A stretch of DNA of 64,000 bases from Rhodamnia argentea. Its lineage: Eukaryota > Streptophyta > Magnoliopsida > Myrtales > Myrtaceae. The DNA lies in contig NC_063150.1 of NCBI RefSeq assembly GCF_020921035.1, positions 6,820,001-6,884,000 of the forward strand, written 5' to 3'. The position numbers and the translations under genes were made by a program. Below, piece after piece: positions 37,847 to 48,510 of this stretch. Within the stretch, counting starts at the first letter, position 1. Each line of letters begins with the position of its first letter. The notes beneath the pieces are model-generated. The model was not told the origin of the DNA, ran no database searches, and saw only the letters and a program-made list of their open reading frames with translations.

Positions 37847-38337
37847 TTTTTTGACAGCCCTAGACAATGGACAAGCGCATGGTTTGTTCACTTAAACCGC
37901 TAACAGCACCTCAGTGGCCCACCAACTTCATCTGATTTTGGAGAACCTAGTCGTGAGCTAATTTCATCTGATTTTAGCAAACATGAGATCAACCAGCAAG
38001 TCACTAACTATCTACCAAGTACCAACTTCCAGCTTCAGGGGAGGTACAAACTTCACTCAGATCGATAAGGATCATGACAAGCATCCAATTTTGACAGCCC
38101 ACCATGCTAATTTTCTGACAAACATAAGATGCAACGGTCGAGGAAAAACCAAAGCTCAGGTTCATACATGAAGTCAGGACAGGACATCAGCTTCAATGAT
38201 TCAAAGCCAAAAAGAAAGGATTTGGCATGATCCTGAAAATTCTTCACCCCATCACGATTACAATCAAACAAGTCTTTGGCAGAGAAAGAGAAGGAGGGTT
38301 ATTGCAGGTAAGCAAGCAAGATGTACTTAGATTTTCC
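37847..38337. other. 3' flank of the AS1-like gene
   Basis: This mildly AT-rich sequence lies downstream of the minus-strand AS1-like frame and probably includes its 3' untranslated region. Short frames have no recognisable product. Confidence 0.45.
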
Positions 38338-38961
38338 TCAGCGCCCGCTCGGCTCAGCGACCCTCGGTCGGTACCCGATTTGCTCGACGAATTTTGAGAG
38401 CCGGACATGCTTGGAAGCCCACTGGTCCGCCAACTTCTGCTCCTTAGCCTCGGCGTCCCTCCGGAGCCCCGCCAGCTGCTCCCGGTACTCTGCCTCGATC
38501 CTCTCCAAGCTCACCTTCTGCTCCTCCCTGAGGGCGCTGATCTTCGCCTCGATCTCCTCCAGTTTCTCCCTCCTCCGCCGGGCCCGCTCCGACTCCAGCT
38601 GCATCTCCGCCCTCCTCATCCCCCACGCCGCCTCCTTCCTGTGTGCCGCCATGTTGCGCTGCACTTCCTCGAGCTCCCTCGAGCACTCCACGAGCTCGGA
38701 GAACAGAGCGTTCTCTCCAGAGGCGGGGCCAGGCCCGCGGGAGAGGGAGTTGGCTAGAGCCAAAGAGGAGGCATGGGGTTGGAGCCAAGGGATCGGAGTG
38801 GCGGGGACAGTCGAAGGAGAGAGGCTCAGGGTGACGGATGGAGAGGACGGCATGAGGGTGGGATTCTCACTGGAGTTGGAGAGCCATGGAGGAAGGAGAG
38901 TCGGCGCGGGGACGGGAGGACTGCTGTTGGCATGAAGATATCCACCATTCGAAGTCGCCAT
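38338..38961 (-). CDS. AS1/PHANTASTICA-like protein lacking the MYB domain
   Basis: This is a single uninterrupted frame of 207 residues. It matches the C-terminal two thirds of ASYMMETRIC LEAVES1/ROUGH SHEATH2/PHANTASTICA: the start [10 protein letters not shown] corresponds to an internal MANSNGGFLH in Arabidopsis AS1, then [24 protein letters not shown], and the coiled-coil block from [18 protein letters not shown] to [20 protein letters not shown] and [20 protein letters not shown]. Full AS1 has an R2R3 MYB domain of about 110 residues before this region; none is encoded in the upstream DNA, and an in-frame TAA sits two codons before the ATG. AS1 represses KNOX genes together with AS2. 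A protein with only the coiled coil could dimerise without binding DNA. It may be a reduced paralogue or a pseudogene. CpG-rich coding DNA with no stops argues for recent or continuing constraint. Confidence 0.8.
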   Translation of the reverse strand: MATSNGGYLHANSSPPVPAPTLLPPWLSNSSENPTLMPSSPSVTLSLSPSTVPATPIPWLQPHASSLALANSLSRGPGPASGENALFSELVECSRELEEVQRNMAAHRKEAAWGMRRAEMQLESERARRRREKLEEIEAKISALREEQKVSLERIEAEYREQLAGLRRDAEAKEQKLADQWASKHVRLSKFVEQIGYRPRVAEPSGR

Positions 38962-38996
38962 CCCTTAAAGCTCTAATATAGCAGTTGAATCCTCAA

Positions 38997-39928
38997 TCTA
39001 CAGGCAGCCACTGATCGACATTGAAGATGACAAACTGGTCAGACAAAATCAACATTGTCGACGACGAACCAAGCATACAAAGCAAAAGGAGGTCTCCAAA
39101 TAAAAAATTTTTCCACAGGTTTCAGAATTGTTGCAGGCACAAGCCGATAAGGCACTCCAGTTATCTACCAATACATTACTATGGTACCAGAAGATCAATC
39201 TCTCTTATGGTCTCACTGCTCTTACTATGTTATGGACATTATACACGGTTTCATGTCCTTCGCGATCTACAAGGCCTTAAAATTCGAACCAGAAACTAGT
39301 TTCGAAGTTCCTCTCTATCATTTCCAAAACTCGGTCACCTTCGAATTTGTTAAAAAAGCAGTCAATTAACAGGATTCACTCAACCAACTTATACTGAAAT
39401 CGAAGTGCAACTATATAGATTATGACTAGTGGTGAGCAGCAATAAGATCGGATTCACGACACTGAATAATACTCACTTGCTCATCGAGCAAAAAAAAAAA
39501 ACAATTTTTTGTAACAGACCGAATTCTCATCTAACACATCCTAGGACATAGATAATGGATAAAAGCGCTTTATCTTAGAAAAAGATCCATTGCCATGATC
39601 TTCTTTTTTTTGTGCTTTGGCTGAATAAAAAAGACATCTTTAATCTTACAAAATGGGTTACCCTGTAAACCATCAATGTAGAAGCAAATCTTCCACAGCA
39701 GCTTGAATTCTAAGCAATTTACATGTAAATCAAGTTCACTCAATAGGAAGCTTTTTTGGTTTTTTCACCCACTGATAGCAGAGCAATGCTACGGAGAGGT
39801 TTTTCAAGATCATTGCAAACTTTTGTCTCTTCCTATACTCGTATCATTCTTGTCTCGAAGACTCTGCCACTGTCAGTCATTCCCCAGCACCTCCAAATAA
39901 AACATGAATTAATCATAAAGTTCTATAC

Positions 39929-39975
<47 letters not shown>

Positions 39976-40560
39976 AAAGCAGCTCAAGCACGGACAGTGA
40001 CGAGAACACTTAAAAGACTTGTTAGAGCAAAGGCATGAGAGCATATAATGCAACATGCACGCTACACACATCAAACGGCAAACCAGGGAAACGAGGGAAA
40101 ATCTTAATAATCCCGAACTTGTCTTTTCTTCAGGAAAAGAGGGGTAAAAACAAGAGCAGAACCATATCTACAACAAAAGAAACTGGACTGATTTTCGGAA
40201 AACATAGTAGACTGCCGTATACTCGATGGGTGGGGAAAGCAAGATTACAGGAGCAACTAACAGGGTCTTACAGCGATGCCCATGTCCAGCTTAACGTCGA
40301 CGAAGATCGCGAGGAAGAGATCGATGCGAAATCTGGAACAAAGAAAGAATGTGAGCGAAAGTGGGTTCGATGGACGGGAAGCAGAGAGAAGAGTGAGAGA
40401 GAATGTGGAGGGTCTGTTTGGTTTAGGGGTATGATGAAATGAAGCAACGGAGAAAAAGAAAAGCAGTGGCCAGTGAAGGGGAGAGAGAGACAGAGAGAGA
40501 GTGGAGGAGTCCGCGTTTCACGGCACAAAGAGACGAGGGTGAGGGCGACTTCACCTTCGC
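38997..40560 (-). promoter_or_regulatory. probable 5' leader exon and leader intron of the AS1-like gene
   Basis: On the minus strand a CT-rich stretch at about 40560-40272 looks like a plant leader and ends at a good donor, CGCT/GTAAGACC (GT at 40271-40270). A matching acceptor, GCCTGTAG at 39005-38998, lies 36 bases before the start codon at 38961. From memory, AS1 genes carry their only intron in the 5' leader, so this layout suggests the locus kept its promoter side while the MYB part is absent. No coding exon for a MYB domain was seen between 38962 and 40560. The model is inferred from splice-like signals only. Confidence 0.4.
39931..39974. repeat. (GA)n microsatellite
   Basis: About 21 GA dinucleotides lie inside the proposed leader intron of the AS1-like gene. 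Confidence 0.95.
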
Positions 40561-41012
40561 CTCTGCCATTTCTGCAACCACTGCTCCTGAACAGAGCGCT
40601 CTCTCTCTCTCTCTCTCCCTCTTCTGTGCAGGTGTCAGTGATGTGTTACATCCACTCTCTCTCTCTCTCTCGATCGACTCCTTTTGATTTGCTTTTTACC
40701 CTTTCCGGCCCGCAAGATAGTCGCCTTGCACATGGTTACTTGTGTTGCCATTTCCCTCTTTGGTTTGCGTTTTTTGGGTCTTCCATGAGAATGCCGCGAG
40801 CTTGTCGAACACTAACCCAAGTTTCATCCACCCTGAATTTCATCACGCCATGTATCAGATCCTCTGCATAAGATCCCAATGCTCTCTCTTTCTTCTCATC
40901 GTCTCTTTCTGCATCGTTTTAAGCGTTCTCATGTCCCTCCAATTCGCATTTCCATTACTTGCTCACATATCCTTCTCAAAATATCCGAATGATCGGATTG
41001 TTAAGATTTGGC

Positions 41013-41055
<43 letters not shown>

Positions 41056-41225
41056 GTAAAGCGTATGAGAAAGGGAAATGAAGATAAAATCTTAAATTAA
41101 GACTATATCAAGCAGAGGATTCCATTGTAATTAGTATCTTGCACCTCTCATTATATCACTCAATTACAAGCGAAAAAGATTATATATAGTAATATCTATT
41201 CACGAGCCCAAATCCAAACTAATAA
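40561..41225. other. spacer with CT runs and (ATA)n microsatellite
   Basis: (CT)n runs occur at about 40599-40618 and 40654-40672, and an (ATA)n run of about 11 units at 41017-41053. It is probably upstream sequence of the AS1-like gene. No gene is supported. Confidence 0.6.
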
Positions 41226-41229
41226 TGAA

Positions 41230-41960
41230 AAATTATAGACTTAAGCCCTCCGGTATTCAAGATGTTAGGAATCGCGCACCAGTTCCATAAAAAATAATCC
41301 AAACTAACAATCACACTAGCAGAATATAATAATAAAATAATAGAATCAGAAAAACACATCGGAGAATTTGTTATCGAAGTTCACCCAAACTTGGGTTACG
41401 TCTCTGCACTAAGGCACACCGCGAATTCACTAGTTTTTGAGAAAATGAGGAATACAATTGATGATTTCTCACAAGATTAGGGCACAAAGAGATCGAGAAC
41501 ACTCAGAATGTCATGACCTCTGTTTTTCTTTTTCTCTCTATTCGCTATTTTGCGCTTCTGTTTTTTGCTCTTATGACGGCTACTACCTTTACATTACTAA
41601 TATAAAAAAAACAACTTTTAACCAAGAAGCAAAAAAAGATAAAAGACAAAAAAAAAAAAACCCTTAATACAATATTTTGACTTCACATGCCAATGCAGGG
41701 GGCGCTACCCCCTTAAGACCCCCGTCGAGTAGCCTCTGGACCCTTGCTCGCTCAACGTGGTGCGGGATCCACGTGTTTTCCTGTTGTTGAGAAGTATAAA
41801 CCATACCTCAACACAAATCTCACCTACGCAAAACTTCACTCGTTTTACGGTAGTTAAGAAGTTTTTCTCCTGAATGGATTCGCTCTATGTATTGTCTTCT
41901 TTCAAAACATCAAAAGCACACTAATCTAAATTTTACGTTCCATCTTGGGAAGTCTAATAA
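41230..41960. repeat. LTR-retroelement-like non-coding fossil
   Basis: The block ATCGGAGAATTTGTTATCGAAGTTCACCC followed by a GGGTTACGTCTCTGCA string, then a GGGGGCGCTACCCCC block near 41700, has the flavour of old plant Ty1-copia terminal repeats. No coding parts, no partner repeat and no clear ends were found. It is an old fossil of uncertain family. Confidence 0.3.
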
Positions 41961-43650
41961 AGGTGAATGAAGAAAGAATGAGAGAGACGGGACTAAAGGC
42001 GACAAGGGTAAGTGCCATGGTTATTCATTGCGAATGGTAAGGATATTTTTAATGGCTTAAGCTTTTAGCATGATACAATGTTCGTATAAAATTTCAGTGC
42101 ATTTATGCTTGCCCGAATGCATAATGTGTCCATGTGTCGTGCTTGCTTACTACATGTTGATTATATTATATGCAAAAATAGTCGTCTTTATGAGAACCTT
42201 TTGAATCAAGAATTCAAATGGCTCTCGACAGCCCACGTGAAGTAGGAAGTTTTCTTATCTTCTATTTTCACTTATTTTTACTAGTTCTATTTTTGTATTT
42301 GTCGGTATTTTTTTATTTAATTAGATCTTAATGTAAATTAAATGAACCATAACTATATAATCCTATTCCTAATAATTTGACCCTAAAATAGCACATCCAA
42401 ATTATAAGAAAGCCTATAGAAGCCACAATTGCGCAATTGAAGCTTTCTCAAATTTTATTTGTTCGAGTATGTAAACAAATCGCAAATAGGGTCCAAGTAA
42501 TCCTATTATTATTTTTAATATTGTTTGTTGTACAATGAAAAGAAAGTCTTTTTCTCTTAAGTAATAAAAAAATTGGAATTGTAAACGGATATTTTTGGTC
42601 TTTATGAGAACCTTTTGATGCATGTTTATAACTTAATTATGACGGAGTTATTTAGAAACACGTGATGATATCCAGATAATTTGTAATTATTAGTTGACCG
42701 ATTCCCTTTCTAGTCCTTGCAAGAAGTAAATCACTTTCCCTCCGAATCACTGTACAAATGAAAACTCTTCTTTGAAAATGATCTTCTTGGAAATGATTTT
42801 AATTCATCATGAAACTTTCATCAAAACAAACGAAGTCCAAGAGTACGATTGTTTCGTGAAAAATGAATGATATGAAAAATATTTTTATGAAAATAACCGC
42901 TTGTAATTGTGCTTTTAACCCATATGAAATTATTTTCGTTAAATGTTACCTAGCTCTGAGAATTTTTTTTTTTTATCTTTGGAGACGTTTGATATTTTGA
43001 TATCAACGGCGAAATGATGGTAACTACTACATGTTTGAGGAATACAAACTAGTTGGGCTTGCGAGCTGTCCAGGAACGCAAACAGGCAACATGCAGAGTT
43101 GTCGCGTGCTCTATGGTGGCGACGGAGGAACGGAGGCGCGATGGTGGGCGGCAGTAGTTGGGCTGCTCTTTTATGGGTCAGAATCGGAATGACGTCGCGT
43201 ATTGGAATGCTCTCTGTCGCTTGGATGGACCAAGGAGTTGTCGTCCAAATTAGTCGTCGTTGCGCAATTTGGGAGACACTGGTCCTTTTGGACCAAGAAG
43301 TTCCAACACTATCTATCTCATTGGCAAAAAGTGCCATCCTCTCTTTGTGCGTCCGATCCGATAGACAGCGAGCACTTTCAGCAAGCATTACCAAGTCAGA
43401 GGATTATGCTCATGTAAAGGATACTGTTACCAATACATTTTCAAATTCAAACCAGGTCATACTAGTGATGAACTTTGAGCAGGCCGAGTTCGATTCTCCA
43501 ACCTGGCCTCCTCGTCGCGTCACTGCGTTTCTCTTTATGAATAGCTAGGCTTAGTTTTCTAGGAGATTAATATTTGACGTGGGATTAAACATAGGAGAAG
43601 GCTCCCATGACCGTCCCACCGACCTCTCACGGGATTCTACAGGTTCCTGT
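41961..43650. other. intergenic spacer, no gene seen
   Basis: AT-rich to about 42960, then mixed. Overlapping frames at 42939-43394 (minus) and 43099-43548 (plus) are open for about 150 codons each, but neither matches a family I know and they are mutual shadows. The last 100 bases are probably the 3' region of the PMEI gene. Confidence 0.45.
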
Positions 43651-44214
43651 TTAGGCAGGTTCGCCGGCGGATGCGAGCTTGTTGGCAAGAGCCAGGGCAT
43701 TGCTGGTGAAGTACGTGACCCTCCGGACCCTGTCCTGGACCTTCTTCACTGCTTGGCCTCCCTTTTGCCCGTCAAAACCATCCAAGCAGGTGTCCTGGTC
43801 GGTCAGCGCGGCGCTCATCCACGTCAGGAGATTGCTCATCTGGGTGTCAAAGTCGTTCCCAGTCAATTTCCTTAGTAACCCGAGCGACATGTGGAGGTTG
43901 TCGACCGCGTCCTGGAAGCACTCCATGCAGTCCGAGAGGGCGGCTCCGTTCCTACCTCTCATCGACCCGGAAGTCTTCACCTTCACCAAGTACCGAGCAG
44001 CCTCCTTGACCTCGCTCAGTGTCACGGAGACCCCAGCCCTCGCCCACTTGCTGGGGCTCCTCTTGGCGCTGCTTGAGAAGGACGCCAGCGACCGGACGCA
44101 GAGGTCGCGGTATCGTGTCACGCTGCACGCTTCCTGGACATAGCTGGGTCCATGACCCCAAGCAGCGACATTAGTGAGCCAAAGGAAGAGTAGGAGTGCG
44201 ACGAACTTACTCAT
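43651..44214 (-). CDS. secreted pectin methylesterase/invertase inhibitor domain protein
   Basis: A 187-residue single-exon protein. The ATG at 44214 is chosen; the frame extends four codons further to a GTG, but starting at the ATG gives a classic signal peptide, MSKFVALLLFLWLTNVAA, with cleavage near Ala18. The PMEI domain follows with the conserved disulfide pair Cys30 and Cys39 (ACSVTRYRDLC), then SDCMECFQDAVDNL and DTCLDGF, and the helix ending FTSNALALANKL. These are helical-bundle proteins that act in the cell wall or vacuole and inhibit pectin methylesterase or invertase; which target applies cannot be told from sequence. Length and Cys pattern are normal for a stand-alone inhibitor. 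No fused pectinesterase domain is present. Confidence 0.92.
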   Translation of the reverse strand: MSKFVALLLFLWLTNVAAWGHGPSYVQEACSVTRYRDLCVRSLASFSSSAKRSPSKWARAGVSVTLSEVKEAARYLVKVKTSGSMRGRNGAALSDCMECFQDAVDNLHMSLGLLRKLTGNDFDTQMSNLLTWMSAALTDQDTCLDGFDGQKGGQAVKKVQDRVRRVTYFTSNALALANKLASAGEPA

Positions 44215-45803
44215 CTCACTGGCCACTCCGTCGTCCTATACAGATTCGGTGCCGGGACGACTTCTTGTGGTGGCAGAAACCAAAGTGTTATAGTATCACC
44301 AAGCGACGTACGATGAATGATGGGAGATTGAACATTCAAGTGTGGGAGGTGTGTCCTTTTTGTAAAGGGGGCTCAAGGCTTACCTGGAAAGTTGAGACCT
44401 TTTGACAGGGCGGTGTGTGGGTGCAATAAAGAGAGGGGGAGACAGAGATCGGAGATGGTGAGCTGAAGATACAGGTTCAAGTATAAATGATGGACATGTG
44501 AATGGGCAGGTGAGTTTGTCATGAACTTTGGGGGGGCATAAGGAGATCCGTCAAGGGTCTTCTTTCATATGAATAAATCAGGTGCCTGCAATTCCAGAAA
44601 TGTTGGCATGAAATCGTGTGGGCAGCACTGCGATCGCAATACACAACGGCTCACGGATTGCGATCCTGTTTTTTTGAATCTTTTCGCTTCCTATTCTCGT
44701 TTATAATGTTCAATGACAATGGCGGATCTTCAACACGTTAAGGATACCTATGATAGTGTCGAGGCCATGGGTATATCTTGTAAATTCAAGTTGTATTCGC
44801 ATCTAATCCATGGCTCGATCTACTCAGAAGGACAGTGCTACTAGTCATATTGCTCTTTCTTTTTCTTTCTTTTGTTGCCTTTTCTTTTTGGTCAGGGCAC
44901 TTTCCAATCAACTCCATTTAAAACAGTCACAGGTAATGGTGAGTGTATGCCGAGTTCTCTGTTCAAACTATGGGCGAATTGTGACATTTCCGCAACAAAT
45001 TAAGGGGTACGTGCACGAAGCATAGTACATGCTTTTGTGGATAAACAATTGGCTACTTTCCTCACAGATTGCTTGCCTGAGATGGTAAACACACTCTCCA
45101 CGTCGTTCTTACACTTGAACTCATGTGTGTGAAACTTCATCACTACATGATACTAGCTTGTGTGGCCAAGGAACACAGAACCGAGTCAAGTTGCTCGAGA
45201 GAACTCCTCTGAGGTTTCAGTCTTTGCCCATACTCACCGCTGGTATGAAGTGACAGACCACCTGAATAAGAATGCAAATCACACGCATACAATAAAGGAC
45301 CAGTTTGTTAGTGTTTCGTGAGCTTTTACAGGTGTGTACCTGTGACTTACCTGAAGAGCTGGTCTGAAGTTTGGCGGGTTCGAGAAAGCTCATCTAACCA
45401 CTCCAGTCTCCAGATTTAATGGCATGGAGCGGATGCCCTGTCTGGAAAAACCCAATTCATCCCACATCAAGCTTACCATTTGTTGTAAGAGGACCAGTAA
45501 TTCCATAATAAAATGGTTTAACGGGGTGCTCATGATCTTATCAAACGTCAATCATAAGGTCCAATGGCGCAATCATTCAGTGGGAAACAAGCTAGTACTT
45601 CATCACAAGAGAAGATCCCCATGGGTCTACATAAAGTTCTCGAGATCACTCGAGCTCTATAACAAGAGAAGGCTCTCCTCCAAAACATACAGGGGCTAAA
45701 ATTTGCATTGATTCTCCAGTGTCAAGAAATCTACTAAATATTATCTCCATAAAAAAATTCGAGTTGGGTGTCGATGTCTTTATGAAAATGGGTTTCTTTC
45801 TCC
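44215..45803. other. intergenic region between PMEI and MZM1
   Basis: This holds the PMEI promoter (near 44215-44500) and probably the MZM1 3' untranslated region (near 45600-45803). A 91-codon plus-strand frame at 45424-45699 has no recognisable product. No gene is supported. Confidence 0.45.
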
Positions 45804-48510
45804 TCATGCTTTCTTCTGCAAGAGTTCTTCAGAAGGAATTTCAAGGGTTGCCCCAGCATGCTCTTTAGATGGTTTCACCACTGCGACAAGCAAAAAAATT
45901 AATAAGTGGTTACACATTCACATATGCAACTTTTCAAACTTCTCTTTATTTGCATTGTTTCTTAATCTGGAGAGTGGGTAGACTTTAGATTAGATACAAG
46001 AATCACACAGAAAAAGTAGACAGCCAAATGTCTAGACCATCAAATATTGAATGCTAACCTCAAGTTTCACCAATTACTCGCGGCGGTACCTAAATATATT
46101 TAATCAAGTATAAGGATCGTCTCAGTTTAGAGGATGATTAACATCCAATTTACTCCTTTTTTGAGAGGACATCACATCTACTTCTTAACATGCAATAGTT
46201 CAAATTCATCTAATCCACTAACCATCAAACCCTCTAATCTCCGAATCATAAAAATCCTTAATTTCTAGATTCGCCCTCATGCAATGGTCCAAATTCATCT
46301 AATCCACTAACCATGAAATCCCTTAATCTCCAAACCATAAAAATCCTTAACCTCTCTTAGTCCAAATTCATCTAATCCACTAACCATGAAACCCTCTAAT
46401 CTCCGAACCATAAAAATTCTTAATCTCCAGATCCTCCCTCATGCAATAGTCCAAATCCATCTAATCCACTAACCATGAAATCCTCTAATCTCCGAATCAT
46501 AAAAATCCTAAATCCTCCCTCCCCCATCACGGTTGTCAGTGTGAAGGGTCTTCTTTAATAACTGAAATCTGATTATATCAATGGTCAGGCATTTATTATC
46601 TCTCTGAGAGCTAGGGAGATATAGAAAGATGGCGCTCTCAATGGCCCTGGCTGCCGCAAAGAGGCGTCATTGGCATGGCAGCTTGAGGACTGGCGGGTCT
46701 GTGGTGCCGGAAAGCTAATCCGAGGTGGGGTGTTGGCTGCCAGAGAGAGATGAAGAGACGGTTGAGCAGATGTCGGTTGGATTTTTCTGTGCTTAGTTTA
46801 TATATGTGAGTCCAAACCATTAGTTCTAACAAATCTAGATACTCTCTAGTCTTTAAATATGTAATACCCAGCTCACAGTGAAAGATGGGCAGGTGTACCC
46901 CTTAAAATGTTAACTTTTTATGAATTCAACAAACATGAATAATGAAAATCTGGCTTTCTATCTTAGCATTGTTCCGACGGTCTTCCTTTTTCCTCTTCTG
47001 CTCATTTAATTACATTTTCTTTGATTATTCCTGTAGTTTTTGCTCCTTCTTTCCTTCTCTTCTTTTGGGATGCCGTTCTTCCTCACCTACTGTTTTCCAT
47101 TGTCTACACTTCTGAAGAGTAGACTCAGTGATAAAGCCTCAAGGCTCAAATTTTATAATGAAAACAATAAACATTTACAAAATGGTATTGATAGGACCAT
47201 ATCCTTCCGAATGTTAAAGTAAGGTGACTGCATATGCAGATGTTGCCTATTACAATTTCTTAGGAACTAATTCAGGCTTCGACAGCCCACAGGATATATG
47301 CTTTCGACTAAATATACATTTAGTATAACTCCAGGTACAAACAATTCAAGAGGCGTGCGGCATTTTCTTCACACAGGCACACATACATCTTATGCTAAAT
47401 ACCCCGAAGATACTATTGGCATGATAGTTCAACTTCACATGCACAAAAAACAGAGGTCCACATGTAAACTCGAGCAAAAGTTATTCCTCCATCTTTGGTG
47501 AGTGACGAGCTGAGAGCTGGAATTTGGTGAGGGAAAAGCCTCTTCCATGTCTCAGAGGGATTGGACACGTAAAGCAAAAATGACCATCCCCAAGACCAAA
47601 TGGCTACAAGCACCAGCCTCTGGAATATTATCACGCATAAGAGGAAATGCTTTTTCTTGAGAAAGAAATTACGCCTATAGTTCCAAGCACCCTTACCATT
47701 TCGTCAACACGGTGAAGGCAATCATTGAGGCGTGGGTGCGTGGAAGCTATTAAAGTTTTGCGTGTTAGTAGACACATACATGTAAGCGGGTAATTGTTGC
47801 AGCTAATGTGTTTGTCTATTCCTAAATTCGTTGCAGTTCTCTGTGTATGTGGAAGACTCCAATGCTTAAAAGAACCCGAGATTTGACAAGTTGAAGAAAA
47901 TGAAGAATTGCACATGTAAGAATGGCCTAATTGGAAAAACTATCCGTGCTGTCTGTGAAGCGTCCCTAGTGTCTATCATACTTGTTTTGATGCGCATACT
48001 AAGAGATCCTTTGGGTCACTTCTATCGATTTATTAGACAAACAGAACGATCTTCCAAGGCGATAAATAAATCCATCATTTACGGCATTATTCAGCGAAGA
48101 TGGTAAACAGACAATGACCAAACATCGAGGAGGAAGGTCAGTGAGCAGAGCTACACGAGCATTTCATCAAACGCGTGGACAGCACAACCAAACGAGATTC
48201 AAAGGAGCAAACACCGAAGAGCTCGCATCACGGATTCATCATCGCAAGAGGGAGAGCCAAGAGTGATACCGTAAGCGCCGCTGGAATCGAGCTTGGCCTG
48301 GACGATCATGGTGGAGATGAAACGAGAGGCCTCGCGGGCGTCGTCGAGGAGGCGGCGGATGTCAGCCTCGGAGGCGACGTGGCGGTTGGCCTCGAACTTG
48401 CTCCGGATCTCCACCGCCGACTCCGACAGCATCAGCGCGTCTCCGGCGAACGTCCTCCGTGTGGCTCGCAGCAGAGCCCTGTATGCGCTCAATGCTTCTC
48501 CTCTTAACAT
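45804..48510 (-). CDS. MZM1: MZM1, mitochondrial LYR-motif complex III assembly factor
   Basis: Two exons in transcription order: 48510-48270 and 45880-45804, giving 105 residues. Exon 1 begins [20 protein letters not shown] with the LYR-type helix and continues [20 protein letters not shown] and [17 protein letters not shown]. The small second exon, about 2.4 kb away, encodes [20 protein letters not shown] and ends QKKA, matching the C-terminus I remember for Arabidopsis MZM1. Donor TACG/GTATCA and acceptor GTCGCAG keep the frame. MZM1/LYRM7 is a matrix chaperone that holds the Rieske iron-sulphur protein before its insertion into complex III; the plant name reflects a mitochondrial zinc phenotype known from yeast. 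If the intron were retained, translation would run on for 23 different residues to a stop at 48199. A TTG upstream of the ATG is not a likely start. Confidence 0.88.
45881..48269 (-). other. large intron of MZM1
   Basis: This 2389-base GT-AG intron makes up nearly 90 percent of the gene. It contains the minisatellite at 46191-46512 and a TGTAATACCC string at about 46859. No nested gene is recognised. Confidence 0.8.
46191..46512. repeat. minisatellite, about four 80-90 bp units
   Basis: The phrase CATCTAATCCACTAACCAT followed by AATCTCCGAATCATAAAAAT recurs about four times, starting near 46191, 46282, 46358 and 46443, with spacing of roughly 76 to 91 bases. Copies differ by several substitutions and one is shorter. 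The array lies inside the MZM1 intron. Confidence 0.85.

Noticed and set aside
38321-38935. 204-codon plus-strand frame and further frames opposite the AS1-like gene
   Set aside because: Antisense shadow; only the minus-strand frame shows AS1 motifs.
43485-43515. GAGTTCGATTCTC string resembling a tRNA T-loop
   Set aside because: No matching acceptor, D or anticodon stems could be formed around it.
42939-43548. Overlapping 150-codon frames on opposite strands
   Set aside because: No family resemblance, no splice context, and each is the shadow of the other.
44215-44226. GTG start four codons upstream of the PMEI ATG
   Set aside because: Nuclear plant genes start at ATG; the ATG at 44214 gives a clean signal peptide.
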